Shown here in pieces: positions 7,982 to 16,839 of a stretch of DNA of 44,897 nt. A program made the translations under genes and the position numbers. The DNA comes from Nitrospinota bacterium (lineage in GTDB: Bacteria > Nitrospinota_A > UBA7883 > JACRGQ01), in NCBI GenBank assembly GCA_016200345.1, contig JACQEX010000043.1:1-44897 (forward strand). Direction: 5' to 3'. Numbering within the stretch: position 1 is the first letter of the stretch; each line of letters opens with the position of its first letter. The notes under the pieces are model-generated. The model searched no databases. It was not told the DNA's origin and saw only the letters and a list, made by a program, of their open reading frames with translations.

Positions 7982-10096
7982 TTATAGTACCTTGGGCGTA
8001 ATAAAAATCAAAAGTTCCTCGTTGTTGCTTGAATTGGACCTGTTTTTGAACAAATTCCCGATAATCGGAATTTGCGACAAAAACGGCACCGACGCGTGAT
8101 TTTCCGCGGTCGTCTCCGAGAACAATCCGCCGATGACCGTCGTCTCTCCGTCCTTTATGAGCACGACTGTCTTAGCGTGTTTGGTTAGAATTGGCGGAGG
8201 AGAATTAGGAAGCTGGTTTGCAAAATCCGGGGCGTCTTTGTTGGCCTCTATCTCCAACCTTATGAGGTTGTTGTCAGTCGCGTGCGGCGTGACCTTTAGG
8301 ACAAGCGACGCGGTTTTAAACTGGGTCTGCGTGCCGGAGGCCGAGGTGGTTTGGTATGGAATTTCCCTTCCGCTTTCAATCAGCGCCTCGATGTTGTTCA
8401 TGGTGGAAATTTTGGGCATCGAAAGAATTCTGCCCAGACCGTCGTTTTCGAGGGCCATCAACTGCATGTCCAAGACGGCGGTGCTGTCAACACTGCCGAA
8501 CCTAAGGCCGAGCGCGCCGGTTGGCGTGCCGGTCGTGCCGAGGTTTACGATGCTGTTGGGAGCGGAGGACGCCGCGCCGGCTGAGATTCCGCTAAGCCCC
8601 ACCGTGCCGGGGAGTCCCGTCGAGCCGGCCTTGGCGGTGTACGCGCCGCCCCAGTTGATGCCCAGTTGTTGCATGGACGTGTGCGTCACCTCCACTATTC
8701 TAGCCTCAATAAGAACCTGCACGGTCCGCTTGTCCAACACGGCTATCAACTGCTCCATCTCGGCCAGTTTTTCCTTCGTGTCCTGCACGATTAGCGTGTT
8801 GGTTCTTTCGTTAATGTCTATGCGGCCCCTGACCCCTTTTACCGACTCCAAATTTGCCTTCAACTTGCTGGACGACTCGAAGTTAACCTGGAAGACCTTC
8901 AAGTAAAGCGGCTCGGCCTTTCCCACCGTAGCCTGCGACGTTACGTCGTTCTCTTTTTCCTTTGCAATCTCCTCGGCGGTCGCCACGCGAATGACGTTGC
9001 CGGTTTTAACCATCGCCAGCTGGTTGTTCTTGAGCACTATTTCCAACGCCATGTCCCACGGCACGTCCACGAGCTTCATGGAGACCTTCCCCTGCACCTT
9101 TTCGGACGTGATTATGTTCATGCCGCCGACATCGGCCAGAATCCTCAGTATGTTGTGCACGTCGGCGGCTTGGAAATCAAGCGATATTTTGCGCCCCTCG
9201 AAGTCCTCCATGACCTTTTCCTTGTTGGTGGAGAGCATTTTGGATCTCTCGACCTTCTTCTCAATTTTTATCTCGGAGGCCGCAGATATTACCGCGTCCG
9301 GGCCGATGTCGAGCAGTATGTTGTTTTCTTTTGCAAACGCGTTGGAGGAGGAAAACTCCTTAAGATTCGCCACGACCTTCACGACGGGCGGCTCCACCGA
9401 GAACTGAAACACCGCGACGTTTTTTACGAGGGAGTCCTCGGTTTCGACGGTTAGGAGTTTTTCGTTGGCCTTCGTTATTCGCGCGTTCGGGATGTCCAGG
9501 GTTATGCGGTTCAATTCGCGCCTTCTAATCATCTCAAACTTCGGCTGTTCCCCCTTGAATGGAATCACCACGCGCGCCATGCCGGACGCCTCGCGCAGGT
9601 CAATGCCGGCAATCTCGACCTCCCCTTGGGCAAGCGAGACGCCGGAACCTGTATCGGCCCCCATCATCTCGCCCGCGGCGGGGGAAATAATCGCCACTAT
9701 TTTGCTTTCCGAAATCCTAGAGACCGAATAAGACACGGAATCTTTGACCGCTATTTCAACCCTAGAGTCCCCCGTCTTGGGAAAATAGCGGGCCGTCACC
9801 AGCTTTGCGATTCCTTTTGAAAGGTTTATCGGCGCCGAAAAAGCCGCGGAGTCGGTCATTGGAAGGTCTATGACCACCCTCTTGGGATTTTCCAACTTAA
9901 ATATGGTGTACTGAATTTTGCCGCTCGCCTCCAGGGTAAGCTCAAGCCCGCCCTTTTTTTCGACGGGGGAAAGGCTTGTTACAAACGCCCCTCCCTCTCG
10001 CACGACGCCCCTCGGTTCGCCCGAACGGTTGGGCGAGGCGCAAGACGCCGCAAACGCCCCAAGGAATAAAACGGAAAGCAACAACTTCTTTTTCAT
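7982..10096 (-). CDS. pilQ: Type IV pilus secretin PilQ
   Basis: This is the outer-membrane channel for the type IV pilus. The 704 residues contain a signal sequence with Cys in FAASC that could be lipidated. Two AMIN domains (about 45-140 and 165-260, peptidoglycan binding) follow, then a secretin/TonB short N domain (about 300-370), an N1 domain (about 395-465, with NTLIVQDT), and the C-terminal secretin domain (about 520-704) with LVLKVTP and VIGGLF motifs. It ends at a TAA 25 bp before the lipoprotein gene. It lies in the pilMNOPQ order and is probably co-transcribed with it. Confidence 0.96.
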   Translation of the reverse strand: MKKKLLLSVLFLGAFAASCASPNRSGEPRGVVREGGAFVTSLSPVEKKGGLELTLEASGKIQYTIFKLENPKRVVIDLPMTDSAAFSAPINLSKGIAKLVTARYFPKTGDSRVEIAVKDSVSYSVSRISESKIVAIISPAAGEMMGADTGSGVSLAQGEVEIAGIDLREASGMARVVIPFKGEQPKFEMIRRRELNRITLDIPNARITKANEKLLTVETEDSLVKNVAVFQFSVEPPVVKVVANLKEFSSSNAFAKENNILLDIGPDAVISAASEIKIEKKVERSKMLSTNKEKVMEDFEGRKISLDFQAADVHNILRILADVGGMNIITSEKVQGKVSMKLVDVPWDMALEIVLKNNQLAMVKTGNVIRVATAEEIAKEKENDVTSQATVGKAEPLYLKVFQVNFESSSKLKANLESVKGVRGRIDINERTNTLIVQDTKEKLAEMEQLIAVLDKRTVQVLIEARIVEVTHTSMQQLGINWGGAYTAKAGSTGLPGTVGLSGISAGAASSAPNSIVNLGTTGTPTGALGLRFGSVDSTAVLDMQLMALENDGLGRILSMPKISTMNNIEALIESGREIPYQTTSASGTQTQFKTASLVLKVTPHATDNNLIRLEIEANKDAPDFANQLPNSPPPILTKHAKTVVLIKDGETTVIGGLFSETTAENHASVPFLSQIPIIGNLFKNRSNSSNNEELLIFITPKVL

Positions 10097-10106
10097 AAAT
10101 TCCTTC

Positions 10107-11003
10107 TTATTCTACCTTTACTGCGGGTCTAAGCGTTAGAACTGTTTCACGGGTTTCGAACCCACCGCGCAAGTTCATAAATTTCTCCTCGACAACAATT
10201 TTTTCCTGCGTAATGTCGGTTATTTTGCCGCACCTTCTGCCTATGTGCATTCCCGGCCTGACCGTATAGCCGTTGCCGTTGCCGCCTTCCAGAAGGGCGT
10301 ACGCGCCGTTGCTAAACACTATGCCGCCGATTTTAAAGGACGAAAGGTCGAATCCCTCCAGAAATTCGCGCTTCCGCCCAAGATCGCATTTTTTCGCGTC
10401 CTCTGCGGAAACCTCGCCTTCCTCAACTTTTCCCTCAAGAATCAGCGATTCAAACGGGTCCCGTTTTCCCGCGGGCGTGTAGACCACGTTCATGGCCGCC
10501 GCCTTTTGGGCCGCCGAAGCGGCAAGCCCGGCTTTCAAGGCGGCCTCCCTCTCTTTTCTCTGTCTCATCTTTTCCGGAACGCCCGTCCGGTCCGAGGGGG
10601 AGAACCGCGAAAGACGCCACTTGCCGTCGTCCTCCCTCACCCATTCCTCTTTTGTTATTATTGAGGTGACGAGTTTTTTGTCCTCCACCACCTTGCGCGT
10701 GTAGGTCAGCTCGGCCTTGGGGCCGGTCACGACCACTCCGTCCAAATCGGCCCTGTATCCGGGTCGCTTGACGGAAAGCTCCTCCGTCGCCGAGGTAAAA
10801 TTAAGCCCGGCGTCGTTGAATTTTTTTGACACGAGGCCCGAAACTATCGCCTTGCTTCCCCCCGCCATTCCGGCGGAGAGTTCGTTGAACGCCTTGGCCA
10901 CCTCGTCCTGCGGGCCGGCCGCGCCGAGATAAAAATAAAGGCCGGCCCCCGCCAAAACCGCCACGATGGCGCCCGCCAAAATAAGTTTTAATGTTTTAGT
11001 CAT
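10107..11003 (-). CDS. pilP: PilP-like pilus assembly protein with an extra NTF2-like domain
   Basis: The protein has a membrane anchor at residues about 6-28, an Ala/Lys/Glu-rich linker and, from about residue 170, a PilP core: GKRDPFESLI, then an IGGIV strand, YALLEG, GYTVRPGMHIG and a GKI strand. PilP links PilNO in the inner membrane to the secretin. At 298 residues it is well above the usual 170-180. The excess is a domain at about 35-140 with an initial helix, then TYTRKV and EEWVREDDGKWRLSRF strands, the pattern of NTF2-like or DUF4440-like folds. Position between pilO and pilQ supports the PilP call. The added domain is an inference from pattern only. Confidence 0.85.
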   Translation of the reverse strand: MTKTLKLILAGAIVAVLAGAGLYFYLGAAGPQDEVAKAFNELSAGMAGGSKAIVSGLVSKKFNDAGLNFTSATEELSVKRPGYRADLDGVVVTGPKAELTYTRKVVEDKKLVTSIITKEEWVREDDGKWRLSRFSPSDRTGVPEKMRQRKEREAALKAGLAASAAQKAAAMNVVYTPAGKRDPFESLILEGKVEEGEVSAEDAKKCDLGRKREFLEGFDLSSFKIGGIVFSNGAYALLEGGNGNGYTVRPGMHIGRRCGKITDITQEKIVVEEKFMNLRGGFETRETVLTLRPAVKVE

Positions 11004-11009
11004 TGTTCG

Positions 11010-11693
11010 TCACTTCTTCGCCGCGTCGGGCTTTTTTTCTTCCTTTTTCTCTTCCTTCTTCTCAAGGTTCTGGTCAACCTTGGCCTCCAGGAAGCGGTAT
11101 GTAACCGCCTTGCACGTGGCGGTTATGGGCGTTCCCTTGGCGGCCGTCACGACCTTGGTTTTTTTTGCGCCCCTTGCAATCGCAACGTTGGTGAAAGTCA
11201 CAATTCGCGGCATCTTGGACACCTGGTCGAAAAAGGAGAGCATGCTGTGGAACGTTCCGCTGACAATCACGTCCACCGGCACCTCGGAGTAAAAATCCTT
11301 CTCCACCTCCGGAAGCGGCTTGAACACAACGAACTCCAAACCGGACTTAAGCCCCAAGGCGGAGACCTGCTCCAACAAATTTGGTATCTCCTTCGTCTCG
11401 GGCAACTGGCGCCTCAAATCGGACACCTGGGCGTCCAACGCGGCTATCTGCAAAATAAATTCCGGGAGTTTCGCCTCCAACTCCTCCTTGGCCTTTATCT
11501 CCTTTGCGACCTTTGCGTACTCATCTTGTATCTTCTGCGTGTCGTCCAGCGTGGACTGGATAAGGGTGAAAAACAGCGCCGCCACAAGGATCGCCGGAAC
11601 CCCGGCCACAATCCCCCAGCGCGCCTTTACTGGCAGACCCAGCAACATCTGGTACGGCAATATCGAAAGGAACTTTTCCTTAAAATCTCCCAT
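11010..11693 (-). CDS. pilO: Type IV pilus inner-membrane protein PilO
   Basis: The 227-residue protein has a short cytoplasmic N-terminus, one transmembrane segment (about 28-48), a coiled coil (about 50-95) and a ferredoxin-like periplasmic domain with the typical QVSALGLKSGLEF and FFDQVSKMPRIV segments. It pairs with PilN to hold the PilM-PilP-PilQ complex across the envelope. The C-terminal 20 residues are almost only Lys, Glu, Ala and Pro, an unusually charged tail. The gene is 5 bp after pilN and 6 bp before pilP. Confidence 0.93.
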   Translation of the reverse strand: MGDFKEKFLSILPYQMLLGLPVKARWGIVAGVPAILVAALFFTLIQSTLDDTQKIQDEYAKVAKEIKAKEELEAKLPEFILQIAALDAQVSDLRRQLPETKEIPNLLEQVSALGLKSGLEFVVFKPLPEVEKDFYSEVPVDVIVSGTFHSMLSFFDQVSKMPRIVTFTNVAIARGAKKTKVVTAAKGTPITATCKAVTYRFLEAKVDQNLEKKEEKKEEKKPDAAKK

Positions 11694-11698
11694 AGTCC

Positions 11699-12358
11699 CT
11701 ACTTCGCCTGCGGCGCCGGCGCCGGCGCAGGTGCGCCCTGCTTCGCCTTGTCCGCCGTCTTTTTTTCGTCGAGCTTGGCCACCGCCTTAAGCGCGCTCGA
11801 CAAAGTGAAACGCTTGATGTTTTCTTTTTGAACCACGTCGTTTTGTATTATCGAAAGCTCCACGTCCTTAAACTGGTCGTTCGCCTCCATGCTTCGCATC
11901 ATCTCGGCGATGGCCGCGTTTGTAAAGCTGTTCCCCGAAAGGGTCAATGCGGATCCCTGCGCGGACAGCTCGGTAAGCCATATGTCGGGGGGCAAAACAA
12001 GGTTCAACGCGTCCAAATACGGCCCGGGGCCGGCCTTTCTCTCCTCAAGTTTTTTTATGGCTTCCAGAATCTGCTCCCGCCTTTTTTTCTTCGCCTCGAA
12101 CTCGTCAATTTTTTTCTGCACGGAATCCAACTGCTCAAGCCTCGTCTTTCCCTTTGCGAGGGACTCCTCGGCCGAGGCCTTTGCGCTGAAGACCAAATTC
12201 GTCCAAAAACCAAGCGCGACCAGGGTGCCCGCAAGCGCCAGGACAAACGCAATGGCCTGCTTCTGAACAAGAGCCTTGTCCTTTGGAACCCTTACTACGA
12301 GGAGGTTGATCCTCATCCGAAGCCTCTGCGAATCCGTGGCGCCCGCCCGACTATCCAT
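11699..12358 (-). CDS. pilN: Type IV pilus inner-membrane protein PilN
   Basis: The INLLVV box near residue 17 is the conserved cytoplasmic PilN motif that docks into PilM. It is followed by one transmembrane helix (about 35-57), a long coiled coil, and a periplasmic domain with LPPDIWLTEL and LSGNSFTNAAIAEMM. The tail is Ala/Pro-rich. I keep the ATG at 12356-12358 because GGAGG lies about 11 bases upstream, although family members usually start at the Met two residues before INLL. The gene begins three bases after the pilM stop, so the two are translationally linked. Confidence 0.93.
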   Translation of the reverse strand: MDSRAGATDSQRLRMRINLLVVRVPKDKALVQKQAIAFVLALAGTLVALGFWTNLVFSAKASAEESLAKGKTRLEQLDSVQKKIDEFEAKKKRREQILEAIKKLEERKAGPGPYLDALNLVLPPDIWLTELSAQGSALTLSGNSFTNAAIAEMMRSMEANDQFKDVELSIIQNDVVQKENIKRFTLSSALKAVAKLDEKKTADKAKQGAPAPAPAPQAK

Positions 12359-12361
12359 CGG

Positions 12362-13441
12362 CTACTTGTCCTCCGTCGTCCTAAGGGCCAAACCCAGGGA
12401 AACGACGGCCGACGGAGCCATCGCCTCCAAATATTGCGGGTCGAACCTTTTGTCGCTAAAGGTAATTTTGTCGAACGGATTAATCATCTCCGTGCTTATG
12501 CCAAGCTGGTCGCCGACGAGCCTGTCCATCCCGTCCATCATAGCCCCGCCGCCGGAGAGATAAATTTTTGAAATTTTAATGTCGGAATTTTTCTCGAACA
12601 TGTCGAAGGTCTTCCTAAACTCTATGCATATCTCCTCCACGCCGCCCAACACGTTCTTGATGACCTCCTCCTTCGTGCGGCCATCCGGAATCTCGCCAAG
12701 CTTCATCTTCTCGGCCTCGCCGAAACCTATCGAAAGCCCTTTTTGAATCTCCTCCGAAATGACCGAGGCGCCCATCGGAAGGTCGCGCGCGAACGCGGTG
12801 GTCCCCCTTTCGAGAATGTTGATGTTCGTCATCGTGGCGCCGATGTTGACCAGCGCAATGGCGGAATCCAAGGCCGGGCCGTGGGAAAGCTCAAAAATGT
12901 TCTCCAACGCGAAAACGGAGAGATCCACAACCCTCACCTTCAGCCCCACCGACTTGAAAATGTCCAGAAAGGACTGGATTATCGTCTTTTGCACGGCGAC
13001 TATTATGACGTCCATCTGCCTCTCGTCCGGGCCGGACGACGAAGGCTCCGCCATGGCGTCGCCCCCCACTATCTGGAAATCTAGGTTTACCTCGTCTATG
13101 TCAAAGGGAATGTACTGCTCGGCCTCCTCCCTTATCATCTCCTCCAACTCCTCCTCGGGCATCATCGGGACGGAGATTTTTTTTATGACGACGGACTGCC
13201 CGCTGACGCCTATGACGGCGTCCTTGCATTTTATTTTTTCGGACTTTATGAGGTTGCTAAGCGCGTCCGCAAGCGCCTTGGGGTTTTCTATCTCGCCGTC
13301 AACGACGGAGTCGGGCGGCAGGTTCACGCACCCGAAGCTTAAAAGCTCGTAACCCGCCCTATTTTTTTTAATTTGGGCGACCTTAAGGGAGTGGGTTCCA
13401 ATGTCCACGGCCAACAGCGGCTTTTGGGATGAAAAGAACAT
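12362..13441 (-). CDS. pilM: Type IV pilus actin-like ATPase PilM
   Basis: This is a cytoplasmic actin/FtsA-fold protein of 359 residues that binds the PilN N-terminus and links the alignment complex to the motor ATPases. The phosphate-1 motif AVDIGTHSLKVAQ (residues 11-23), the FDIDEVNLDF segment, ALVNIGATMTNI (phosphate 2) and the adenosine motif IYLSGGGAMMDGM are all visible. The MFFSSQKPLLAVDIG start is typical. It lies 11 bp after the XRE regulator and opens the pil cluster. Confidence 0.95.
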   Translation of the reverse strand: MFFSSQKPLLAVDIGTHSLKVAQIKKNRAGYELLSFGCVNLPPDSVVDGEIENPKALADALSNLIKSEKIKCKDAVIGVSGQSVVIKKISVPMMPEEELEEMIREEAEQYIPFDIDEVNLDFQIVGGDAMAEPSSSGPDERQMDVIIVAVQKTIIQSFLDIFKSVGLKVRVVDLSVFALENIFELSHGPALDSAIALVNIGATMTNINILERGTTAFARDLPMGASVISEEIQKGLSIGFGEAEKMKLGEIPDGRTKEEVIKNVLGGVEEICIEFRKTFDMFEKNSDIKISKIYLSGGGAMMDGMDRLVGDQLGISTEMINPFDKITFSDKRFDPQYLEAMAPSAVVSLGLALRTTEDK

Positions 13442-13452
13442 ATCTTGGACTC

Positions 13453-13671
13453 CTACTCTTCGTCGTCGGAAAAAACTGTCTTACGGTCCTCCAGGTTTAA
13501 CCCCAGCGCCAGAAGTATCTTTCGCTTGGTGTCCAAACGACACGGGAAGCCCTTCTCTATTCTGTCTATCGTCTGCACGGAAAGACCGGTCTTGCGGGCC
13601 AGTTCCGCCTTGCTCATCATCTTTGTCTCACGTATTTTTCTTACGCGGTTGCTTGCATTAACCTGCTTCAA
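13453..13671 (-). CDS. XRE-family helix-turn-helix regulator (TTG start)
   Basis: The 72-residue protein consists almost wholly of one lambda-repressor-type HTH: RVRKIRETKMMSKAELARKT, then GLSVQTIDRIEKG, then KRKILLALGL. The start is the TTG at 13669-13671, fixed by a perfect AGGAGG eight bases upstream. An acidic tail (FSDDEE) follows. It is the first gene after the promoter at 13746-13774 and just before pilM, so it may autoregulate the pil-aroB array. Such a small regulator directly heading pilMNOPQ is seen in some deltaproteobacterial-type genomes; its ligand and operator are unknown. Confidence 0.85.
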   Translation of the reverse strand: MKQVNASNRVRKIRETKMMSKAELARKTGLSVQTIDRIEKGFPCRLDTKRKILLALGLNLEDRKTVFSDDEE

Positions 13672-13745
13672 ACCAAGCTCCTCCTACAAGAACATTCGGC
13701 AAATCAGTAACGACACTTAAATCCCTCTCCAAGGAATTCCGCATA

Positions 13746-13774
13746 TTTATATCATTCTGTTATTTCAAAGTCAA
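13746..13774 (-). promoter_or_regulatory. Sigma-70-type promoter of the pil array
   Basis: On the minus strand TTGACT (13769-13774) is followed by a 17-base spacer and TATAAA (13746-13751). The predicted start near 13739 gives a leader of about 70 bases before the TTG start of the XRE gene. This is the best promoter match in the 500-base divergent region. Confidence 0.65.
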
Positions 13775-13919
13775 CGAAGTTAAACCAATTATGGCATAAT
13801 TAGCATAAATTACCCGATTTCGCTGAAAAAGCGGTTTTTACACTGACCAAAGGCCCCAATACGCACTCTTGACCACTTGGAGAATATATCATTAAAAATC
13901 AAATTGTTACATGGTTAAA

Positions 13920-14002
13920 AGGTGACGGGCGTATCTCCGGCAGACCCGGCGCCAAAGTACGCTAAATCGCCAGCTTTAAGAAAGTTTACAGACGCCCAAC
14001 CT
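13920..14002 (+). ncRNA. Candidate structured leader RNA upstream of rho
   Basis: AGGT (13920-13923) plus GGGCGT (13927-13932) can pair with ACGCCC (13992-13997) plus ACCT (13999-14002), closing a loop of 59 bases. The interior can form further short stems: CCGG/CCGG, GGCG/CGCC and CTTT/AAAG. I compared it by eye with c-di-GMP, fluoride and guanidine riboswitch consensus and found no match. The fold is a guess that needs covariation. Confidence 0.25.
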
Positions 14003-14032
14003 CCCTCCTTATATAATGCGGGCAATCAATAT

Positions 14033-14061
14033 TTGACAAATGGTTCGGGGTTTGGCACAAT
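14033..14061 (+). promoter_or_regulatory. Possible promoter of rho
   Basis: TTGACA at 14033-14038, a 17-base spacer and CACAAT at 14056-14061 give a good -35 and a moderate -10. Transcription would start about 100 bases before the rho ATG. Confidence 0.4.
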
Positions 14062-14169
14062 TGGCGACTTGCAAACGAATAAACATTTGCGTACTATTTA
14101 CCTTTAAGGGGCTTGTCAATAAGTTGATTTTCCTTTTTTACCCATTATTTTGAAAGTTGGAATTATTAC

Positions 14170-15417
14170 ATGAACATTGCTGAACTGAAAAAAAAGACGG
14201 TCGCGGATTTAAACGCCATGGCCAAAGATTTAAAAATCGGCGACGTAAGCGGCCTGCGCAAGCAGGAGCTGATTTTTAAAATCCTCGAAACACAGACCAA
14301 ATCGGAAGGCCAGCTTTTCGGCGAGGGGGTGCTTGAGATACTCCCCGACGGATTCGGCTTCCTCCGTTCGCCGCAGGCGAGTTACCTGCCGGGGCCGGAC
14401 GACATGTACGTCTCCCCGTCGCAAATTAGAAAATTTGACCTTCGCACCGGCGACTCGGTCAGCGGAGAGATTCGGCCCCCGAAAGAGGGGGAGCGGTATT
14501 TCGCGCTCCTAAAGGTGGAAAACATCAACGGGGAGCCGCCGGATTTCGACAAGCCGAGGCCGTTTTTTGACAACCTGACGCCGCTCTACCCGGAAAGAAG
14601 GATTAAGCTGGAGACCGCGGACGGCAACCTTTCCACAAGGGTCATGGATCTGCTCACCCCGCTCGGCATGGGGCAACGCTCGCTTATAGTGGCCCCGCCG
14701 CGCACGGGAAAAACAATGCTTCTTCAGGCGATTGCGAACAGCGTCGCCAATAACCACCCCGAGATATTCCTCATCGTTCTTCTTATAGACGAACGCCCGG
14801 AGGAGGTAACCGACATGGAACGCTCCGTCAAAGGGGAGGTCATAAGCTCCACCTTCGACGAGCCGGCCCAGCGCCACGTGAACGTCGCCGAGATGGCGAT
14901 AGAAAAGGCCAAGCGCCTGGTGGAGCACGGCAGGGACGTGGTGATATTGCTCGACTCCATCACGCGGCTTGCCCGCGCCTACAACTCGATTGTCCCCCCC
15001 AGCGGGAAGGTTCTTTCCGGCGGCGTGGACTCCCACGCGCTCCAAAGGCCGAAGCGGTTTTTTGGCGCGGCGCGAAACATCGAGGAGGGGGGAAGCCTCA
15101 CAATAATCGCAACCGCGCTAATCGAGACCGGAAGCAGGATGGACGACGTCATATTCGAGGAGTTCAAGGGAACCGGCAACATGGAAATACACCTTGAGCG
15201 CCCGCTGGCCGACAGGCGAATTTTCCCGGCGATAGACATAACCCGCTCCGGGACGAGAAAAGAGGAGCTGTTGTTCACGCCCGAGGAGATAGCCCGCGTG
15301 TGGCTGTTGAGAAAAGTTTTACAGCCGATGGACCCGATAGAGGCCATGGAGCTACTTTTGGACAAAATGCGGCAGACGAAGAGCAACGCAAAGTTCCTCG
15401 CCGCAATGAACGCTTAA
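14170..15417 (+). CDS. rho: Transcription termination factor Rho
   Basis: Rho is a hexameric RNA-dependent ATPase that ends transcription. The 415 residues show a Rho N-domain ([14 protein letters not shown]), a cold-shock-like RNA-binding domain (about 48-120, with [12 protein letters not shown] and [10 protein letters not shown]), Walker [12 protein letters not shown] (about 178-188), Walker [12 protein letters not shown], the Q-loop/R-loop region and the [15 protein letters not shown] segment. The ribosome site is weak (GTTGGA). It is followed 17 bases later by rpmE, a common pairing. Confidence 0.97.
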   Translation: MNIAELKKKTVADLNAMAKDLKIGDVSGLRKQELIFKILETQTKSEGQLFGEGVLEILPDGFGFLRSPQASYLPGPDDMYVSPSQIRKFDLRTGDSVSGEIRPPKEGERYFALLKVENINGEPPDFDKPRPFFDNLTPLYPERRIKLETADGNLSTRVMDLLTPLGMGQRSLIVAPPRTGKTMLLQAIANSVANNHPEIFLIVLLIDERPEEVTDMERSVKGEVISSTFDEPAQRHVNVAEMAIEKAKRLVEHGRDVVILLDSITRLARAYNSIVPPSGKVLSGGVDSHALQRPKRFFGAARNIEEGGSLTIIATALIETGSRMDDVIFEEFKGTGNMEIHLERPLADRRIFPAIDITRSGTRKEELLFTPEEIARVWLLRKVLQPMDPIEAMELLLDKMRQTKSNAKFLAAMNA

Positions 15418-15434
15418 TTATCAGGAGAGGAAAT

Positions 15435-15641
15435 ATGAAAAAAGAGATTCACCCGGACTACATGGACTCGAAGATTATCTGCGGTTGCGGACACGTGACG
15501 GAGACGATGGCCACCGTGAAGGAAATTCACGTTGACATCTGCTCGGCCTGCCATCCGTTCTACACCGGCACGCAAAAGCTGGTGGACACAGCGGGCAGGG
15601 TCGAGAAATTCCGCCGAAGAGCCGCAAAAGCCTCGAAGTAA
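15435..15641 (+). CDS. rpmE: 50S ribosomal protein L31 (zinc-binding form)
   Basis: This 68-residue protein has the C-x-C (CGCGH) and C-x-x-C ([10 protein letters not shown]) pairs of the zinc-containing L31 type, plus the RVEKFRRR tail. The true start is the ATG at 15435, behind AGGAGAGG; longer in-frame starts upstream lie inside rho. Zinc-type L31 can be exchanged for a zinc-free paralog under zinc limitation in other bacteria; no such paralog is in the window. Confidence 0.95.
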   Translation: MKKEIHPDYMDSKIICGCGHVTETMATVKEIHVDICSACHPFYTGTQKLVDTAGRVEKFRRRAAKASK

Positions 15642-15658
15642 AACCAATGAGGTCGGTA

Positions 15659-15747
15659 GGCGCGCCATTTATGGCGTGCCTTGCCGCGCAAGCGGCAATA
15701 ATTTATTCGGCCTTGACGGGCCGAATAGCACGGCCCAAACGCCGTGC
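15659..15747. repeat. Cluster of four consecutive hairpins between rpmE and prfA
   Basis: Four back-to-back inverted repeats fill 89 bases. 15659-15680 has stem GGCGCGCCAT with one mismatch. 15681-15698 has stem TTGCCGC with loop GCAA. 15705-15726 has perfect stem ATTCGGCC. 15728-15747 has perfect stem GCACGGC. The outermost arms can also pair imperfectly with each other. The pattern resembles REP/BIME-type elements. No T-run follows, so it is not a standard intrinsic terminator, though it may stabilise the rho-rpmE mRNA 3' end. Confidence 0.8.
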
Positions 15748-15771
15748 CCACCAAGGTAATGTCGGGACTTC

Positions 15772-16839
15772 ATGTTTGACAAACTAGCCTCCGTAGAAAG
15801 ACGGTACGAGGAGCTAAACGCGCTCCTGTGCAGTCCCGAAACGGCGGGCAACCAAGACCTGCTGAAAAAATACGGCAAAGAACAGGCCGACCTGGCCGAC
15901 ACAGTCGCGGCCTACCGCGAATACAACTCGTTAAAAAAGACCTTCGACGAAAACAGCGCCCTCGTCGCATCCGGCGAGGACGCGGAGCTTTCGGCGATGG
16001 CGAGGGAGGAGAACGCGGTTCTCTCCCAAAAACTGTCGGAAGTAGAGGCGAGGCTGAAGGAGCTGTTAATCCCCAAAGACCCGAACGACGTCAAAAGCAT
16101 AATCATGGAAATCCGCGCCGGCACCGGCGGCGACGAGGCGGGGCTTTTCGCGGCGGAGCTTTTCGCCATGTACTCGCGCTTCGCCCTCAAAAAAGGGTTC
16201 AAGGTGGAATCCCTTAGCGTCAGCCAGTCGCAGGCGGGCGGGGTCAAGGAGGTCATCGCCTCCGTCGAGGGAAAAGGGGCATTTGGAATTTTTAAGTTCG
16301 AAAGCGGCGTGCACCGCGTCCAGCGCGTGCCAAAAACGGAGACGCAGGGGCGGATACACACCTCCACCGTCACGGTGGCTGTTCTGCCGGAGGCGGAGGA
16401 AAAAGAGGTGAAGATAAACACCGCCGACCTGAGGATAGACGTCTTCCGTTCCAGCGGCCCCGGCGGACAGAGCGTGAACACCACCGACTCCGCCGTTCGC
16501 ATAACGCACATCCCCACCGGGATGGTGGTCTCCATGCAGGACGAAAAATCACAGCTAAAAAACAAGGCGAAGGCGATGAAGGTTCTTCTCTCGCGCCTTC
16601 AGGACTTCCAGATGCAACAGGACAGGGAGAAGGACTCGCAGGCTAGAAAATCGCAAATCGGCTCCGGCGACAGAAGCGAAAAAATTAGGACGTACAATTT
16701 CCCGCAGGGACGGCTCACCGACCACAGGATAAACCTAAGCCTTTATAACCTCGCGGAAATAATGGGCGGAGAGCTGGACGAGCTGACGGAAAATATGCGG
16801 CACCGTTCACAAGAAAAACTTCTCACGTCCGCCAAATGA
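15772..16839 (+). CDS. prfA: Peptide chain release factor 1
   Basis: The factor reads UAA and UAG stops. The 355 residues include an N-terminal helical domain, the PCRF region ([18 protein letters not shown]), the [16 protein letters not shown] block of RF1, and the GGQ peptidyl-hydrolysis motif in [16 protein letters not shown]. The GGQ glutamine is the substrate of PrmC, encoded next with a 4-base ATGA overlap. The ribosome site (GGGA) is weak. Confidence 0.97.
   Translation: MFDKLASVERRYEELNALLCSPETAGNQDLLKKYGKEQADLADTVAAYREYNSLKKTFDENSALVASGEDAELSAMAREENAVLSQKLSEVEARLKELLIPKDPNDVKSIIMEIRAGTGGDEAGLFAAELFAMYSRFALKKGFKVESLSVSQSQAGGVKEVIASVEGKGAFGIFKFESGVHRVQRVPKTETQGRIHTSTVTVAVLPEAEEKEVKINTADLRIDVFRSSGPGGQSVNTTDSAVRITHIPTGMVVSMQDEKSQLKNKAKAMKVLLSRLQDFQMQQDREKDSQARKSQIGSGDRSEKIRTYNFPQGRLTDHRINLSLYNLAEIMGGELDELTENMRHRSQEKLLTSAK

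Larger units (their letters stand above)
13775..14169. other. Intergenic region between the pil array and rho
   Basis: This AT-rich stretch has no convincing gene. It holds a short CGCT/AGCG hairpin followed by five T (13821-13839), a possible weak promoter TTGACC with 17-base spacer and TTAAAA (13869-13897, plus strand), a candidate folded RNA (13920-14002), a perfect TATAAT at 14012-14017 lacking a well-spaced -35, and TTGACA with 17-base spacer and CACAAT (14033-14061). The long leader fits the known autoregulation of rho in other bacteria, but no conserved element was recognised. Confidence 0.5.

Noticed and set aside
13922-14107. A 61-codon GTG-started frame before rho
   Set aside because: No ribosome site, no family resemblance, and it overlaps promoter-like and hairpin sequences.
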